From contig JAEWVF010000018.1 of the NCBI GenBank assembly GCA_023459215.1, forward strand, positions 1-64,000: a stretch of 64,000 nt of DNA, written 5' to 3'. Of this stretch, positions 31,599-40,382 are shown one piece after another (the stretch's first letter is position 1; each line of letters begins with the position of its first letter). A model generated the notes under the pieces. The model was not told the DNA's origin. It ran no database searches and was given only the letters and a program-made list of their open reading frames with translations. A program made the translations under genes and the position numbers. The stretch is from Chloroflexota bacterium (GTDB lineage: Bacteria; Chloroflexota; Anaerolineae; Anaerolineales; Villigracilaceae).

Positions 31599-34562
31599 AT
31601 GGAACAGATTGTGACCTGGAAATCGCCAGGGAAACATCTCTTTTTCCTGTCCTGCCTGATTCTTTTAGGTGGATTGTTGCTTTTGGCGAACCTGGTTGAC
31701 CCGGTTGTGGCCTTCGCTGACCCAAACCTTGAATTGGCGATTCGGGAGAAGCTTGAGCAGCCTTCCGCTCCGCTGACCCGTTTGGATGTGTTGGCCATCA
31801 CCGAATTGGATGCTTCCAATCGCGACATCAAGCGTTTGGAAGGCATTGAATCGCTGCGCCGCCTGTCTATACTCAACCTGGAGGGCAATGCGGTTGAAGA
31901 CATCTCACCCTTGGCTGGCCTGGGGATGTTGACCGAACTGAATTTACGAAATAACCAGATAGCCAATCTGGATGATGTTAATTTTAGAAAAATTACCCAT
32001 TTACGGCTTCGTTCTTTGAATTTGGAAAATGATATTGATGATGAACTGGGCGGGCTGGCAGATGTTCGCTTGGTGGGAGAATTTTCACAATTGGAAATTC
32101 TCAATTTACGAGGCAACAGAATCACGGAAATTAACACTTTTCGCAGCCTTATAAGGCTTGTGGAGCTTGATTTACGCGGGAATCTTGTCAGCGATATTGA
32201 GCCTTTACGAGAACTGTATGCACTCAAAGAACTGAATCTTCGGGATAATAATATTCGCAACATAGAGCCGCTTAATGACCTTACCAATTTAACTTACCTG
32301 AATCTTCATTCCAACCCAATTGAAACAGGCCTTGGAGCATTATCCAACCTGAAAGCGCTGAAAACCTTAATCATACGCAATGTTTTCATTGGTGATGATT
32401 ATCATTTTTTGGCGAATTTGCAAAACCTGCAAAAATTGAATATTCGCAATACAGGTATTACCGATGTATCAGTTCTTGGTGACCTGATGAGCGGCGGCGC
32501 TTTGCAGGATGATCCTGGACAGGGTATTTCTGCGTCAGTTGATTTGCTTGAACTTGATCTCGCTCGTAACAATGCTGACCCCTATTTTGGGCTAAGGCGA
32601 TATTGGGATAATATTTCATCCCGCTATCCTATTACTCTGCCTTACTACCCTGGCTCGGTGGAACCGCCAATTTTTTCGCACCTGGGCGGGTTTTATCAAC
32701 AAGGTTTTTTCCTGGTATTAACAACCCCTGCACAGGGAAGACCGATATTTTATACGCTAGATGGCGCAGAGCCATTGCTAACGCCAAGTTTTGAGCCGAT
32801 GGGGTCAACCCAACGTTACACTGAGCCGATTTGGATCGATAGCAGGCTCGGTGAGCCGAATTTATTGTCGAATATCGAAACTTCCATAGGGATTGAATAT
32901 CGACCTCCGGGCGAGGTATTTAAGGCCAGCGTGGTTCGTGCTGTTTCCCTTAACGAGGCAGGGAATCGCAGCAATATAAAAACGCAAACATATTTTGTCG
33001 ATGAACGAATAGCTACTCGTTACACCTTTCCCCTTGTATCCATCATTACGAATAATCGCAATTTATTTGACGATGAAATTGGAATTTATGTCCCCGGAAA
33101 CCTGTTTAAGGGGAAAACAACGGAAGATTTTTGGTGGTATCCCGCCAATTTTACTCAGCGAGGCCCTGGATGGGAGCGTCCGGTATTCTTTCAGGTATTC
33201 AATCCCGGCGGTGAATTGATTCTAGAACAAAATGTGGGTATGCGTATTCATGGCAGTGCTACAAGGTATTTTAATCCAAAGTCTTTCAGGTTATATGCCA
33301 GTAAAGAGTATGATGAAAAAGGCTTGATTGATTATGCTTTCCCTTCCGATCTGAACAAGAATTCTCTGAAAAATAACATAAATACATATGAAACATTGAT
33401 TTTCAGAAACGGTGGCAACGATGAATTACGCGCTTTGTTCAGGGATGTTCTGGCCCAGAACTTGTTGAGTAATACCGGTCTCGACATACAAGAGTATCAA
33501 CCTGTCATCGTTTTTATAAATGGCGAGTATTGGGGAATCCATAATATTCGCACAAGATATGATGAACATTATTTTCAAGCTCGTTATGGCATTGCGCCAA
33601 GTGACTTGATCGTCCTGGAGAACGGGTCGGAAAGTGTTCGTTTCGGCAACGCTAAAGATATAACTCAGTACTCAAGCCTGTTTTCTTTGATTGATGAGAA
33701 TTACGTAAAAAACCACTACCATACCGTCGACACATTATCTGACGATAAAGCTTATCAGCAAATATCCACCAGAGTCGATATTGATAACTTTATTGCTTAT
33801 CATGTTGCTCAAATCTATTTTGATAACGGGGATTGGCCACAGAATAACATTTTGCTATGGGCAAAACGGACATCCCCTAAATCCGATGCAAACTATGGCC
33901 ACGATGGAAAATGGCGCTGGATGGTTTTGGATGCGGACTACACTTTCCGATATCCCGATTCTGATCGCTTGTCAAAATTAGCCCTTGAGCTTAATCAAGA
34001 ACCATCAACGTATCTATTCCGTTCCCTGCTTGAAAATGAAGAATTTCGTTATCGTTTCATCAATAAATTTGCCGATTCTCTAAACACTATCTTCCACGAA
34101 GATGTAGTTGCCGCTGCTGTTAATCGCATGGAACTTTTATACTCCCCGGAAATCGAGGAACATATTCATCGTTGGGGCAATCTGGGTGGGTCGTTTGCTT
34201 CTTGGTCGCAGAATGTTAACGAAATACGGGAATTTGCCCTTAAGAGACCATCTTTTCAAAGAGACCATATTATCCGGCATTTCGGTTTATCAGGTTCTGT
34301 CAATCTAACCCTGCGGGCAGACCCAACAGCAGGTTATATTCGCATCAACACAATCGATATTCGGGAAGGAACTGTTGGCGTGGATGAGCCGGCCAACTGG
34401 ACCGGGGTTTACTTTAAAGATGTGCCTGTAAAAATTGCAGCAATACCTGCTCCTGGTTATCGTTTTGTGCGCTGGCAGGAAACCGGCTCAGTCGATGCCG
34501 AACTTACCTTGGTTCCAACTGAAGACATCACCTTAACCGCCGAATTCGAAAAAGAAGATTAA
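31599..34562 (+). CDS. Secreted CotH-family protein with leucine-rich repeats
   Basis: The product has 987 residues. Domains in order are: signal or anchor helix (about 13-37); leucine-rich repeats (about 60-310, units such as LVELDLRGNLVSDIEPLREL); a chitobiase/hexosaminidase C-terminal-like beta domain (about 345-470, FYTLDGAEPLLTPS); a CotH kinase-like domain (about 473-890); and a C-terminal repeat-type beta domain (GYRFVRWQETGS). CotH landmarks are VGMRIHGSATR, LIFRNGGNDE, INGEYWGIHNIRTRYDE, DNGDWPQNNILLW and WRWMVLDADYTF, keeping the Asp of the metal site. CotH is a secreted protein kinase in Bacillus spore coat. Codon use is visibly more AT-rich than the flanks. It follows VTC by 8 bases. 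Confidence 0.9.
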   Translation: MEQIVTWKSPGKHLFFLSCLILLGGLLLLANLVDPVVAFADPNLELAIREKLEQPSAPLTRLDVLAITELDASNRDIKRLEGIESLRRLSILNLEGNAVEDISPLAGLGMLTELNLRNNQIANLDDVNFRKITHLRLRSLNLENDIDDELGGLADVRLVGEFSQLEILNLRGNRITEINTFRSLIRLVELDLRGNLVSDIEPLRELYALKELNLRDNNIRNIEPLNDLTNLTYLNLHSNPIETGLGALSNLKALKTLIIRNVFIGDDYHFLANLQNLQKLNIRNTGITDVSVLGDLMSGGALQDDPGQGISASVDLLELDLARNNADPYFGLRRYWDNISSRYPITLPYYPGSVEPPIFSHLGGFYQQGFFLVLTTPAQGRPIFYTLDGAEPLLTPSFEPMGSTQRYTEPIWIDSRLGEPNLLSNIETSIGIEYRPPGEVFKASVVRAVSLNEAGNRSNIKTQTYFVDERIATRYTFPLVSIITNNRNLFDDEIGIYVPGNLFKGKTTEDFWWYPANFTQRGPGWERPVFFQVFNPGGELILEQNVGMRIHGSATRYFNPKSFRLYASKEYDEKGLIDYAFPSDLNKNSLKNNINTYETLIFRNGGNDELRALFRDVLAQNLLSNTGLDIQEYQPVIVFINGEYWGIHNIRTRYDEHYFQARYGIAPSDLIVLENGSESVRFGNAKDITQYSSLFSLIDENYVKNHYHTVDTLSDDKAYQQISTRVDIDNFIAYHVAQIYFDNGDWPQNNILLWAKRTSPKSDANYGHDGKWRWMVLDADYTFRYPDSDRLSKLALELNQEPSTYLFRSLLENEEFRYRFINKFADSLNTIFHEDVVAAAVNRMELLYSPEIEEHIHRWGNLGGSFASWSQNVNEIREFALKRPSFQRDHIIRHFGLSGSVNLTLRADPTAGYIRINTIDIREGTVGVDEPANWTGVYFKDVPVKIAAIPAPGYRFVRWQETGSVDAELTLVPTEDITLTAEFEKED

Positions 34563-34569
34563 AGCATAG

Positions 34570-35664
34570 ATGGACTTTTTCCCCGGCCGTCTCGGTCTCA
34601 TCCAGCGCGTTGTTCCCTCCTATCGCGCCCCCTTTTTTGACGCCCTGGCCGCTGCCAGCGCGGGCGGACTGTCCGTTTTTGCCGGGCAACCCCTGGCGGT
34701 TGAAACCATCGCCAGCGCCAGTCGTTTGCAAACCGGCCAACTTGTTCCCGCCCAAAACATCCACATTTTCAACCCCCAGCACCCGCTCTATTTTTGCTAC
34801 CAGCGCGGACTGAACGCCTGGCTTACAGCCTGGAATCCCGATGCGCTGATTATCGAAGCCAATTTTCGCTATCTTTCCAGCCCGGCCGCTATACGCTGGA
34901 TGAAAAAACGCAACCGGCCAGTCATCGGCTGGGGGCTGGGCGCGCCACGCAGCCGGGGGGCGCTTTCCAGCCTGCGGGCAAATTTTCTGTTCCAGTTCGA
35001 TGCCCTGGTGGCCTACAGCGCGCGCGGTGCGGAAGAATACGCGGGCCTGGGATTTCCGCCAGGGCGGATTTTCGTTGCCCCCAACGCCGTTGCCCCCAAA
35101 CCGGTTCATCCTATGCCCGCCCGCGCGGACCGCTTCGACCCGCAGCCGGTTGTGCTGTTCGTCGGGCGGTTGCAAGCCCGCAAGCGGATTCCGTCCCTGC
35201 TCAAAGCCTGCGCCGAACTACCGGAGCAACTCAAACCGCGTTTGATCATCGTCGGCGATGGGCCGGAGCGAAAAAACCTGGAGGGCCTCGCCGCCCAAAT
35301 CCATCCCGCGGCTGAATTTGCCGGGGCAGTTCACGGGCCGGAACTGCGCCCCTATTTTGAAGCCGCCGACCTGTTCGTCCTGCCCGGCACCGGCGGACTG
35401 GCCGTCCAGGAAGCCATGACGTACGGCCTGCCGGTCATCGTTGCCCAGGGAGACGGCACCCAGGATGATCTCGTCCGGCCTGACAACGGCTGGCAGATTG
35501 CGCCCGAGGACGATTTTGCCCTGCTCTTCGCGCTACAGGAAGCCTTGAGCGATGCCGCGCGTTTGCGGCGCATGGGCGCAGAATCCTACCGCATCGTGGC
35601 GCAGGAAATCAATTTGGAAAAGATGGTGGGGGTATTCCTGGAGGCGCTTCAGGCCGTGCGGTAG
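34570..35664 (+). CDS. Group 1 (GT4-like) glycosyltransferase
   Basis: The product has 364 residues and is GT-B fold. The C-terminal domain shows PVVLFVGRLQARKRIPSLL, LIIVGDGPERKNLEGLA, and the donor-binding region DLFVLPGTGGLAVQEAMTYGLPVIV, where EX7E of GT4 is partly altered (G-L-A-V-Q-E). It starts 7 bases after the CotH gene and returns to the GC-rich composition of the genome. Its 3' end overlaps the end of hutI by 16 bases (convergent). Probably adds a sugar to a surface glycan or glycoprotein; the acceptor is unknown. Confidence 0.88.
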   Translation: MDFFPGRLGLIQRVVPSYRAPFFDALAAASAGGLSVFAGQPLAVETIASASRLQTGQLVPAQNIHIFNPQHPLYFCYQRGLNAWLTAWNPDALIIEANFRYLSSPAAIRWMKKRNRPVIGWGLGAPRSRGALSSLRANFLFQFDALVAYSARGAEEYAGLGFPPGRIFVAPNAVAPKPVHPMPARADRFDPQPVVLFVGRLQARKRIPSLLKACAELPEQLKPRLIIVGDGPERKNLEGLAAQIHPAAEFAGAVHGPELRPYFEAADLFVLPGTGGLAVQEAMTYGLPVIVAQGDGTQDDLVRPDNGWQIAPEDDFALLFALQEALSDAARLRRMGAESYRIVAQEINLEKMVGVFLEALQAVR

Positions 35665-36923
35665 TAACCGACATCCACGGAGTAGACCCGTCCGCGTTTG
35701 ACCACTTGTTTGACCAGGTTTGTCCCGTAGCGGTAGCCCAGGTGACGGTAATCGGGCACGGACAGGATCAACACATCGGCCTGTTTGCCGACTTCGAGCG
35801 AGCCAACCCGGTCGGCGCGGCGGATGGCGTGGGCGGAGTTGACGGTCGAGGCGGCAATGGCCTCGGCGGGGGTCAGTTTCATCGCGCGACAGGCCAGCGC
35901 AATCACAAATTGCATCGATTCGTTCCAGGTGGTGCCGGGGTTGCAGTCGGTGGCCAGGGCCAAAATGCCGCCCGCGTTGATGATTTTTCGCGCTGGGGTG
36001 TAATGACACTCGGCCAGGCCAAACGGCGTACACGGCAGCGAAACGGCGACCGTCTCTGAGCGTGCCAATGCCGCGATGTCCACATCCGAAGTAACGACCA
36101 GGTGATCTGCTGAGGCCGCGCCCAACTCAACGGCCAGGCTTGCCCCGCCCAGGTTGTCGAATTCGTCGGCGTGGATTTTGAGCGGGAAACCGAGTTCTTT
36201 GGCTTTGGTCAGAACCTGGCGCGATTGGGTCAGGTCGAAAGCCTTGTTTTCGCAGAAAACATCCACAAACGGCAGGGCCTGGCCGGGCGCATGAGTTTCC
36301 CACCATTGGCGGACGATGGGCAGCATGGTGTCGCAGACCAGGTCGGTGTAGCCCTGCGGGTTGTCTTTGTATTCGGGGGCGATGGCGTGTGCGCCCATAA
36401 AGGTGATGGCAATATCGACGCGGTTCTCATCCTCGAGGGCCAGCAGGGCCTTGAGCAGGCGCAGTTCGGTGGCGGTTTGCAGGCCGTAACCGGTTTTGGC
36501 CTCGACGGTGGTGGTGCCGTGGGCAAACATGCGCAGCAAGCGCGGACGGGCCTGGGCGACCAGCGATTCGATGGAAGCGGTACGGGTGGCGCGCACGGTC
36601 GAGAGGATGCCGCCGCCCGCCGCCAGGATGTCGAGGTAGGGTGTGCCGGCCATTTTGAGTTCGAATTCGGCGGCCCGGTCGCCGCCCCAGATCAGGTGGG
36701 TGTGCGGGTCGACAAATCCTGGCATGACGACACAACCCGAAGCGTCCAGCGTTGGGTCGTGGGGGTAAGCAGCGCGGATTTCGGCGGTTTTGCCAACAGC
36801 GACGATTTTCTCATCGCGGATGACGAGTGCGCCATCTTCGATAATACCGAGCTGGCCCAGGCGGCTGCCACGCTGTGGTCCGCCTTGCAGGGTGAGCAAT
36901 TGGGATGCCGAGTGAATGATCAT
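35649..36923 (-). CDS. hutI: Imidazolonepropionase
   Basis: The product has 424 residues, normal for HutI. Amidohydrolase metal ligands are in PGFVDPHTHLIWGGDRAAEF (HxH), IHADEFDNLGG and SLPCTPFGL. ALATDCNPGTTWNESMQ holds the catalytic Asp region. GTTTVEAKTGYGL is the HutI-typical segment. It opens the imidazolone ring to N-formimino-glutamate in histidine breakdown. hutH, hutU and hutG/F are not in the window, so the pathway is either scattered or incomplete. It is 9 bases downstream of the antiporter gene on the same strand. Confidence 0.93.
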   Translation of the reverse strand: MIIHSASQLLTLQGGPQRGSRLGQLGIIEDGALVIRDEKIVAVGKTAEIRAAYPHDPTLDASGCVVMPGFVDPHTHLIWGGDRAAEFELKMAGTPYLDILAAGGGILSTVRATRTASIESLVAQARPRLLRMFAHGTTTVEAKTGYGLQTATELRLLKALLALEDENRVDIAITFMGAHAIAPEYKDNPQGYTDLVCDTMLPIVRQWWETHAPGQALPFVDVFCENKAFDLTQSRQVLTKAKELGFPLKIHADEFDNLGGASLAVELGAASADHLVVTSDVDIAALARSETVAVSLPCTPFGLAECHYTPARKIINAGGILALATDCNPGTTWNESMQFVIALACRAMKLTPAEAIAASTVNSAHAIRRADRVGSLEVGKQADVLILSVPDYRHLGYRYGTNLVKQVVKRGRVYSVDVGYYRTA

Positions 36924-36932
36924 GGCTGTTTC

Positions 36933-38027
36933 CTAAATTTTTTGCCGTTTGCGGTAGATGAATTCGTGCAAGGCTGACCCGATCAGCACCAGGGCGGTGA
37001 TGACGGCGATGGTCGTCAGGATTTCCTGCTGGTATTGGGGTGTAACCGGCGAATCGGTCAACAACTCACCGACATAAAGCGCGTACAGGGCCACAAACAG
37101 GCCGCCTTCCCAGCGATAAATCATGTGCCCGCCGGTGAAGAAAATCGGCAGGGTAATCAGCGCCACGGCCACCATGACCGGGATGTCGAAGGTCAGGGCT
37201 GTTGGCGGGATGGGAATGCCTCCCGGCGCGATCAGGCCGGTCAGGCCGAGCACGGCCATCAGGTTGAAGATGTTGCTGCCGACCACGTTGCCAACGGCAA
37301 TATCGCGTTCCTTGCGGATGGCGGCCACGATGGAGGTTGCCAGTTCGGGCAGGGAAGTGCCGATGGCGACAATGGTCAGGCCGATAACCAGGTCGCTGAC
37401 GTTGAACAGTTTGGCCAGCCGGACGGCTCCATCCACCAACCAGTCTGAGCCGAAGACCAATAGCACTAATCCGCCGACCAGCATACCCAGGTTGAGCAGG
37501 ACATGGCTGGGGGTATGTTCTACCTTCTTATCGGCAAATTCTTTCTCGTATTCTTCCTTGACTTCACTGCTGGTTTCCTTGCGACTCTGCCAAACGTTAA
37601 AGGCGGTATAGCCAATCAGCCCCAGGAAGAGAATTGCGCCGTCCAGGAAACCGATATTGCCGTCTGCGGCCATGAACCAGGCCAGCAGGGTCACGGCAAT
37701 CATGATTGGCACATCCTGGCGCACCAGTTGCTGATTAACAACCAGCGGGATGATCAGGGCTGACAGCCCCAGGATGACCAGGACGTTCATGATGTTGCTG
37801 CCGACGACATTTCCCAGGGCTATGTTGGCCTGGCCGTTGAAGGCCGATTGCAGGTTGATGGCCAGTTCGGGCGCGCTGGTGCCAAAGGCGACCACCGTCA
37901 GACCGATTACCAGCGGCGAAATGCCAACCGCTGCCGCCAGGCGTGAAGCGCCGCGCACCAAAATTTCAGCGCCGAGTAAAAGTGTGACAAACCCGCCCAG
38001 CAGCAAACCCAGTATCATCCAATCCAT
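36933..38027 (-). CDS. Calcium/sodium antiporter (CaCA family, YrbG-like)
   Basis: The product has 364 residues with about ten transmembrane helices in two inverted halves. Each half carries the alpha-repeat ion site: GTSAPELAINLQSAFNGQ with GNVVGSNIMN, and GTSLPELATSIVAAIRKERD with GNVVGSNIFN. A cytoplasmic loop of ~50 residues (SRKETSSEVKEEYEKEFADK) separates them. GAGGAGAAACC precedes the start. It probably exports Ca2+ against Na+ or H+ inflow. Confidence 0.92.
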   Translation of the reverse strand: MDWMILGLLLGGFVTLLLGAEILVRGASRLAAAVGISPLVIGLTVVAFGTSAPELAINLQSAFNGQANIALGNVVGSNIMNVLVILGLSALIIPLVVNQQLVRQDVPIMIAVTLLAWFMAADGNIGFLDGAILFLGLIGYTAFNVWQSRKETSSEVKEEYEKEFADKKVEHTPSHVLLNLGMLVGGLVLLVFGSDWLVDGAVRLAKLFNVSDLVIGLTIVAIGTSLPELATSIVAAIRKERDIAVGNVVGSNIFNLMAVLGLTGLIAPGGIPIPPTALTFDIPVMVAVALITLPIFFTGGHMIYRWEGGLFVALYALYVGELLTDSPVTPQYQQEILTTIAVITALVLIGSALHEFIYRKRQKI

Positions 38028-38045
38028 CGGTTTCTCCTCTATCCC

Positions 38046-38453
38046 TTATTTCGCTTTAAATCCATCGTCTGCGCCGCCCATGTCGCCGCCGAGACTATCG
38101 GCCAGGTCTGGGATGGCTTTTTCGATTTCTTCGGGCGATTGGCCGGCTTCGAGGCGGTCAACGACATCGCCAAATTCGGGCGGCAGGTCTTCGCCCAGTT
38201 CGCTGCCCATTTTGCGCATCATCCGCCCGAGGGCGACCGGGTCATCGTCGATGCCATCCAGCATGGACGGGTCGCCCAGGGCTTCGAGGCGTTGTTCGTC
38301 CGATTTCAGGACGCGCACGCGCGGCACGCGCCGTTTCACGTTGGTCCCGCCGCAGTGGGCGCAGGCGACTGGGTTAACGCCATATTCGCTGTAAGTCATG
38401 AAAATATCGAAGCGTTTGCGACAGTCGAGGCAGACAAAATCATAAGTCGGCAT
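38046..38453 (-). CDS. FmdB family zinc-ribbon protein
   Basis: The product has 135 residues. The N-terminal zinc ribbon is MPTYDFVCLDCRKRFDIFM with the second pair in VACAHCGGTNVKRR (CxxC...CxxC). The rest is acidic and helical (DDDPVALGRMMRKMGSELGEDLPPEF). The family is small and regulatory, of uncertain target; FmdB was named from an operon for formamidase/amidase. It precedes the antiporter gene by 18 bases. Confidence 0.88.
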   Translation of the reverse strand: MPTYDFVCLDCRKRFDIFMTYSEYGVNPVACAHCGGTNVKRRVPRVRVLKSDEQRLEALGDPSMLDGIDDDPVALGRMMRKMGSELGEDLPPEFGDVVDRLEAGQSPEEIEKAIPDLADSLGGDMGGADDGFKAK

Positions 38454-38500
38454 GGTTCAAGGTTCTCCGCTTTTATTGAAAGAGTTATAGGTTGAACAAA

Positions 38501-39388
38501 TTATAAAGATCTTGCCCAGTCTAGGTTTCGTCCAATAAGCAACTCTGTCATTTTGATGTTGTGTGTATTTTTCATAGCAATAATGTGAGTATCAAAGTTG
38601 TATTGGCTTGCCAACTCCCTAACCCCTTCTGCATTATCGTAGGTCATCAAAAAATCACCAACGATTTGGCTTGCCAATTCGAATAATTCATTATGATTCA
38701 CTTCTGAATAACGATAAAGCCGCGTTCCTGCCTTTTTACCAGCAACGGTATAGGGCGGGTCAATAAAAAACAAGGCATCTTTCACTTCAATGTTTTGCCT
38801 GATAACATCAAACCCATCTCCTTGGATAAAAGTGATTCTTTTGCCCATTTTGATAATATCCAGGATGCGATTTTTTAAGGTCTGTGGATACCAACGAGAT
38901 TTCATTCCTTTGCCGTTTTCCCCATGCTTTAAACGTCCAGCGCCGTTTGCCAGAATACCACCATGATTTACCCGATTTTTCAAGATGGTCTGGAAGGCTC
39001 TTTCTTGTAATGATGGCGGCTCGTGCCCAAGGATAAAATCCACTGTATTTTCATTAATTTCAAACTTGACAATCCTGTCTGCCAGCCATTCGCCATGCTC
39101 ACCGAAAATAGTTTGCCACACAGAGGCTACATCTTCATCAAGTTCCACCATCGTAACGTGATTTGAAAGTTGTTCAGCCGCTACAGTCAGGCTGACAATA
39201 CCACCCCCGGCAAAAGGCTCAAAAAAATGTTTGATGGGGCGGGTCTCTTGTGAACCAATCCAGCGACGAATATATGGAACCAGCCAGGTTTTCCCCCCAG
39301 GGTAGCGAAACGGGCTTCGATGTGGCACGGAGGCCACATTGACGATTTTCCTTACAACTGTTTCGTCAAACAAAGATGGCTGTAACAT
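38501..39388 (-). CDS. DNA N6-adenine methyltransferase, D12 class (Dam-like), of a type II R-M system
   Basis: The product has 295 residues. The class motifs are HRSPFRYPGGKTWLVPYIRRW (SAM-binding motif X), FFEPFAGGGIVSLTVA (motif I) and the catalytic motif IV FFIDPPYTVAGKKAGTRLYR (DPPY). It transfers methyl from SAM to adenine N6. It starts 3 bases after the end of the NotI-like gene and lacks a clear ribosome-binding site, so it depends on coupling. AT-rich compared with flanking genes, as expected for a mobile R-M cassette. Confidence 0.9.
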   Translation of the reverse strand: MLQPSLFDETVVRKIVNVASVPHRSPFRYPGGKTWLVPYIRRWIGSQETRPIKHFFEPFAGGGIVSLTVAAEQLSNHVTMVELDEDVASVWQTIFGEHGEWLADRIVKFEINENTVDFILGHEPPSLQERAFQTILKNRVNHGGILANGAGRLKHGENGKGMKSRWYPQTLKNRILDIIKMGKRITFIQGDGFDVIRQNIEVKDALFFIDPPYTVAGKKAGTRLYRYSEVNHNELFELASQIVGDFLMTYDNAEGVRELASQYNFDTHIIAMKNTHNIKMTELLIGRNLDWARSL

Positions 39389-39391
39389 AAA

Positions 39392-40279
39392 TTACGGCTC
39401 ATCTGAAATAACATCAAGCAGGGTTGGCGCGTCTGGATTGTTTTCATTCCCTAGTTTTTCATCCAGTTTTCCTTGCAAGTGATCGATAAAATTTTCAAGC
39501 GGCCCTGGTTCTGGTGTAGTAATTTTCTCCAGGGCTGGTTGAAAATCTGTGTAAACGGTTTTGGTTAACGTAAGGTTGTAGCGATTCTGGGGAATATCGT
39601 GTTGCAAATCGTAAACAAACCAGGCCAAATTAGCTTTTTCAGGCGCAACTTCGGGTAATTTTGGCAGGGTCTTATAAAAACTGCTGTGAAGCGCTACGGC
39701 GATTTTTTTGTTCCAGTAATTTAGTATTCCGCCTTTGTAGATTAATTGCGGTGCAAGGCGTTTTCGAGACGATGAAAGATAATCCGGGTTGGGATAGCCG
39801 ACCTTGCCGCTCCAATCCATGCCACTTCGTTCTCGCGGGTTTTCCATGTAATGGTCAAACGGGCGGCGGATATTGCCTGAAATATAAACTGCCTGAACTT
39901 CCAATGCCCCAAAATCTGTGATGCGGCCTTTCTCATCGTAAGATACAAGCACAATATCAATATTCCCGGCTGATTGGCTGTCCTTATCGTCAAGGCGAAT
40001 CTCAACCAGGGTTGTCCAAGGTGTCCCTTTTGGGAAGAAGAACTTTGCCGCATCCTGCACAATCAGCCAGTTTTGGCGGAAACGCACAGGGCAGATGATA
40101 GCCAATTCGCCAGAGTCAAAGAGGCTGCAAACGCCAAGCGGATCATTGGCCCTGACTTTGGTGCAGGATGGAACTTTGTTGTTATAGGGACAAAGTTTGG
40201 CTGCCCGAAAATTTTCAGCTTCGGGTGAAAGATTGTCGACAGGAAATCCGAATACTTCGGCAAGGGGTTGTTTTGGCAT
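39392..40279 (-). CDS. NotI-like type II restriction endonuclease
   Basis: The product has 295 residues, started at MPKQPLAEVFGFP. A four-cysteine pattern near the N-terminus (KLCPYNNKVPSCTK, then GVCSLFDSGELAIICPVRF) matches the metal-binding Cys4 cluster of NotI. Nuclease landmarks of PD-(D/E)XK type follow: VEIRLDDKDSQSAGNIDIVLV and DFGALEVQAVYISGN. The N-terminal text and the ALEVQAVYISGNIRRPFD region are the parts I recognise from NotI relatives. Specificity may differ from NotI because the partner is an adenine methylase. The mRNA is probably leaderless (see promoter). Confidence 0.85.
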   Translation of the reverse strand: MPKQPLAEVFGFPVDNLSPEAENFRAAKLCPYNNKVPSCTKVRANDPLGVCSLFDSGELAIICPVRFRQNWLIVQDAAKFFFPKGTPWTTLVEIRLDDKDSQSAGNIDIVLVSYDEKGRITDFGALEVQAVYISGNIRRPFDHYMENPRERSGMDWSGKVGYPNPDYLSSSRKRLAPQLIYKGGILNYWNKKIAVALHSSFYKTLPKLPEVAPEKANLAWFVYDLQHDIPQNRYNLTLTKTVYTDFQPALEKITTPEPGPLENFIDHLQGKLDEKLGNENNPDAPTLLDVISDEP

Positions 40280-40286
40280 AGCAAAG

Positions 40287-40292
40287 ATTATA
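40287..40292 (-). promoter_or_regulatory. -10 element of the restriction-modification genes (leaderless start)
   Basis: On the minus strand TATAAT lies only 7 bases before the ATG at 40279. Transcription would begin at or next to the A of the ATG. No -35 consensus at 17 bases and no Shine-Dalgarno sequence. Confidence 0.5.
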
Positions 40293-40308
40293 CCTATTTT
40301 CTTTGGAC

Positions 40309-40375
40309 GATGCGTAGCGCGGGGTGTTATCCCGCGAGGCGGGTTGCTACACTGCATCGGCGGGATAGCATCCCG
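40309..40375. repeat. REP-like palindromic cluster
   Basis: Nested hairpins: GATGCGTAGC (40309-40318) with GCTAC and GCATC (40346-40358); GCGGGG...CCCGC inside; and CGGGAT-AGC-ATCCCG (40361-40375). It lies between the R-M cassette and the E1 gene, marking the cassette border. Confidence 0.55.
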
Positions 40376-40382
40376 TCCCACA

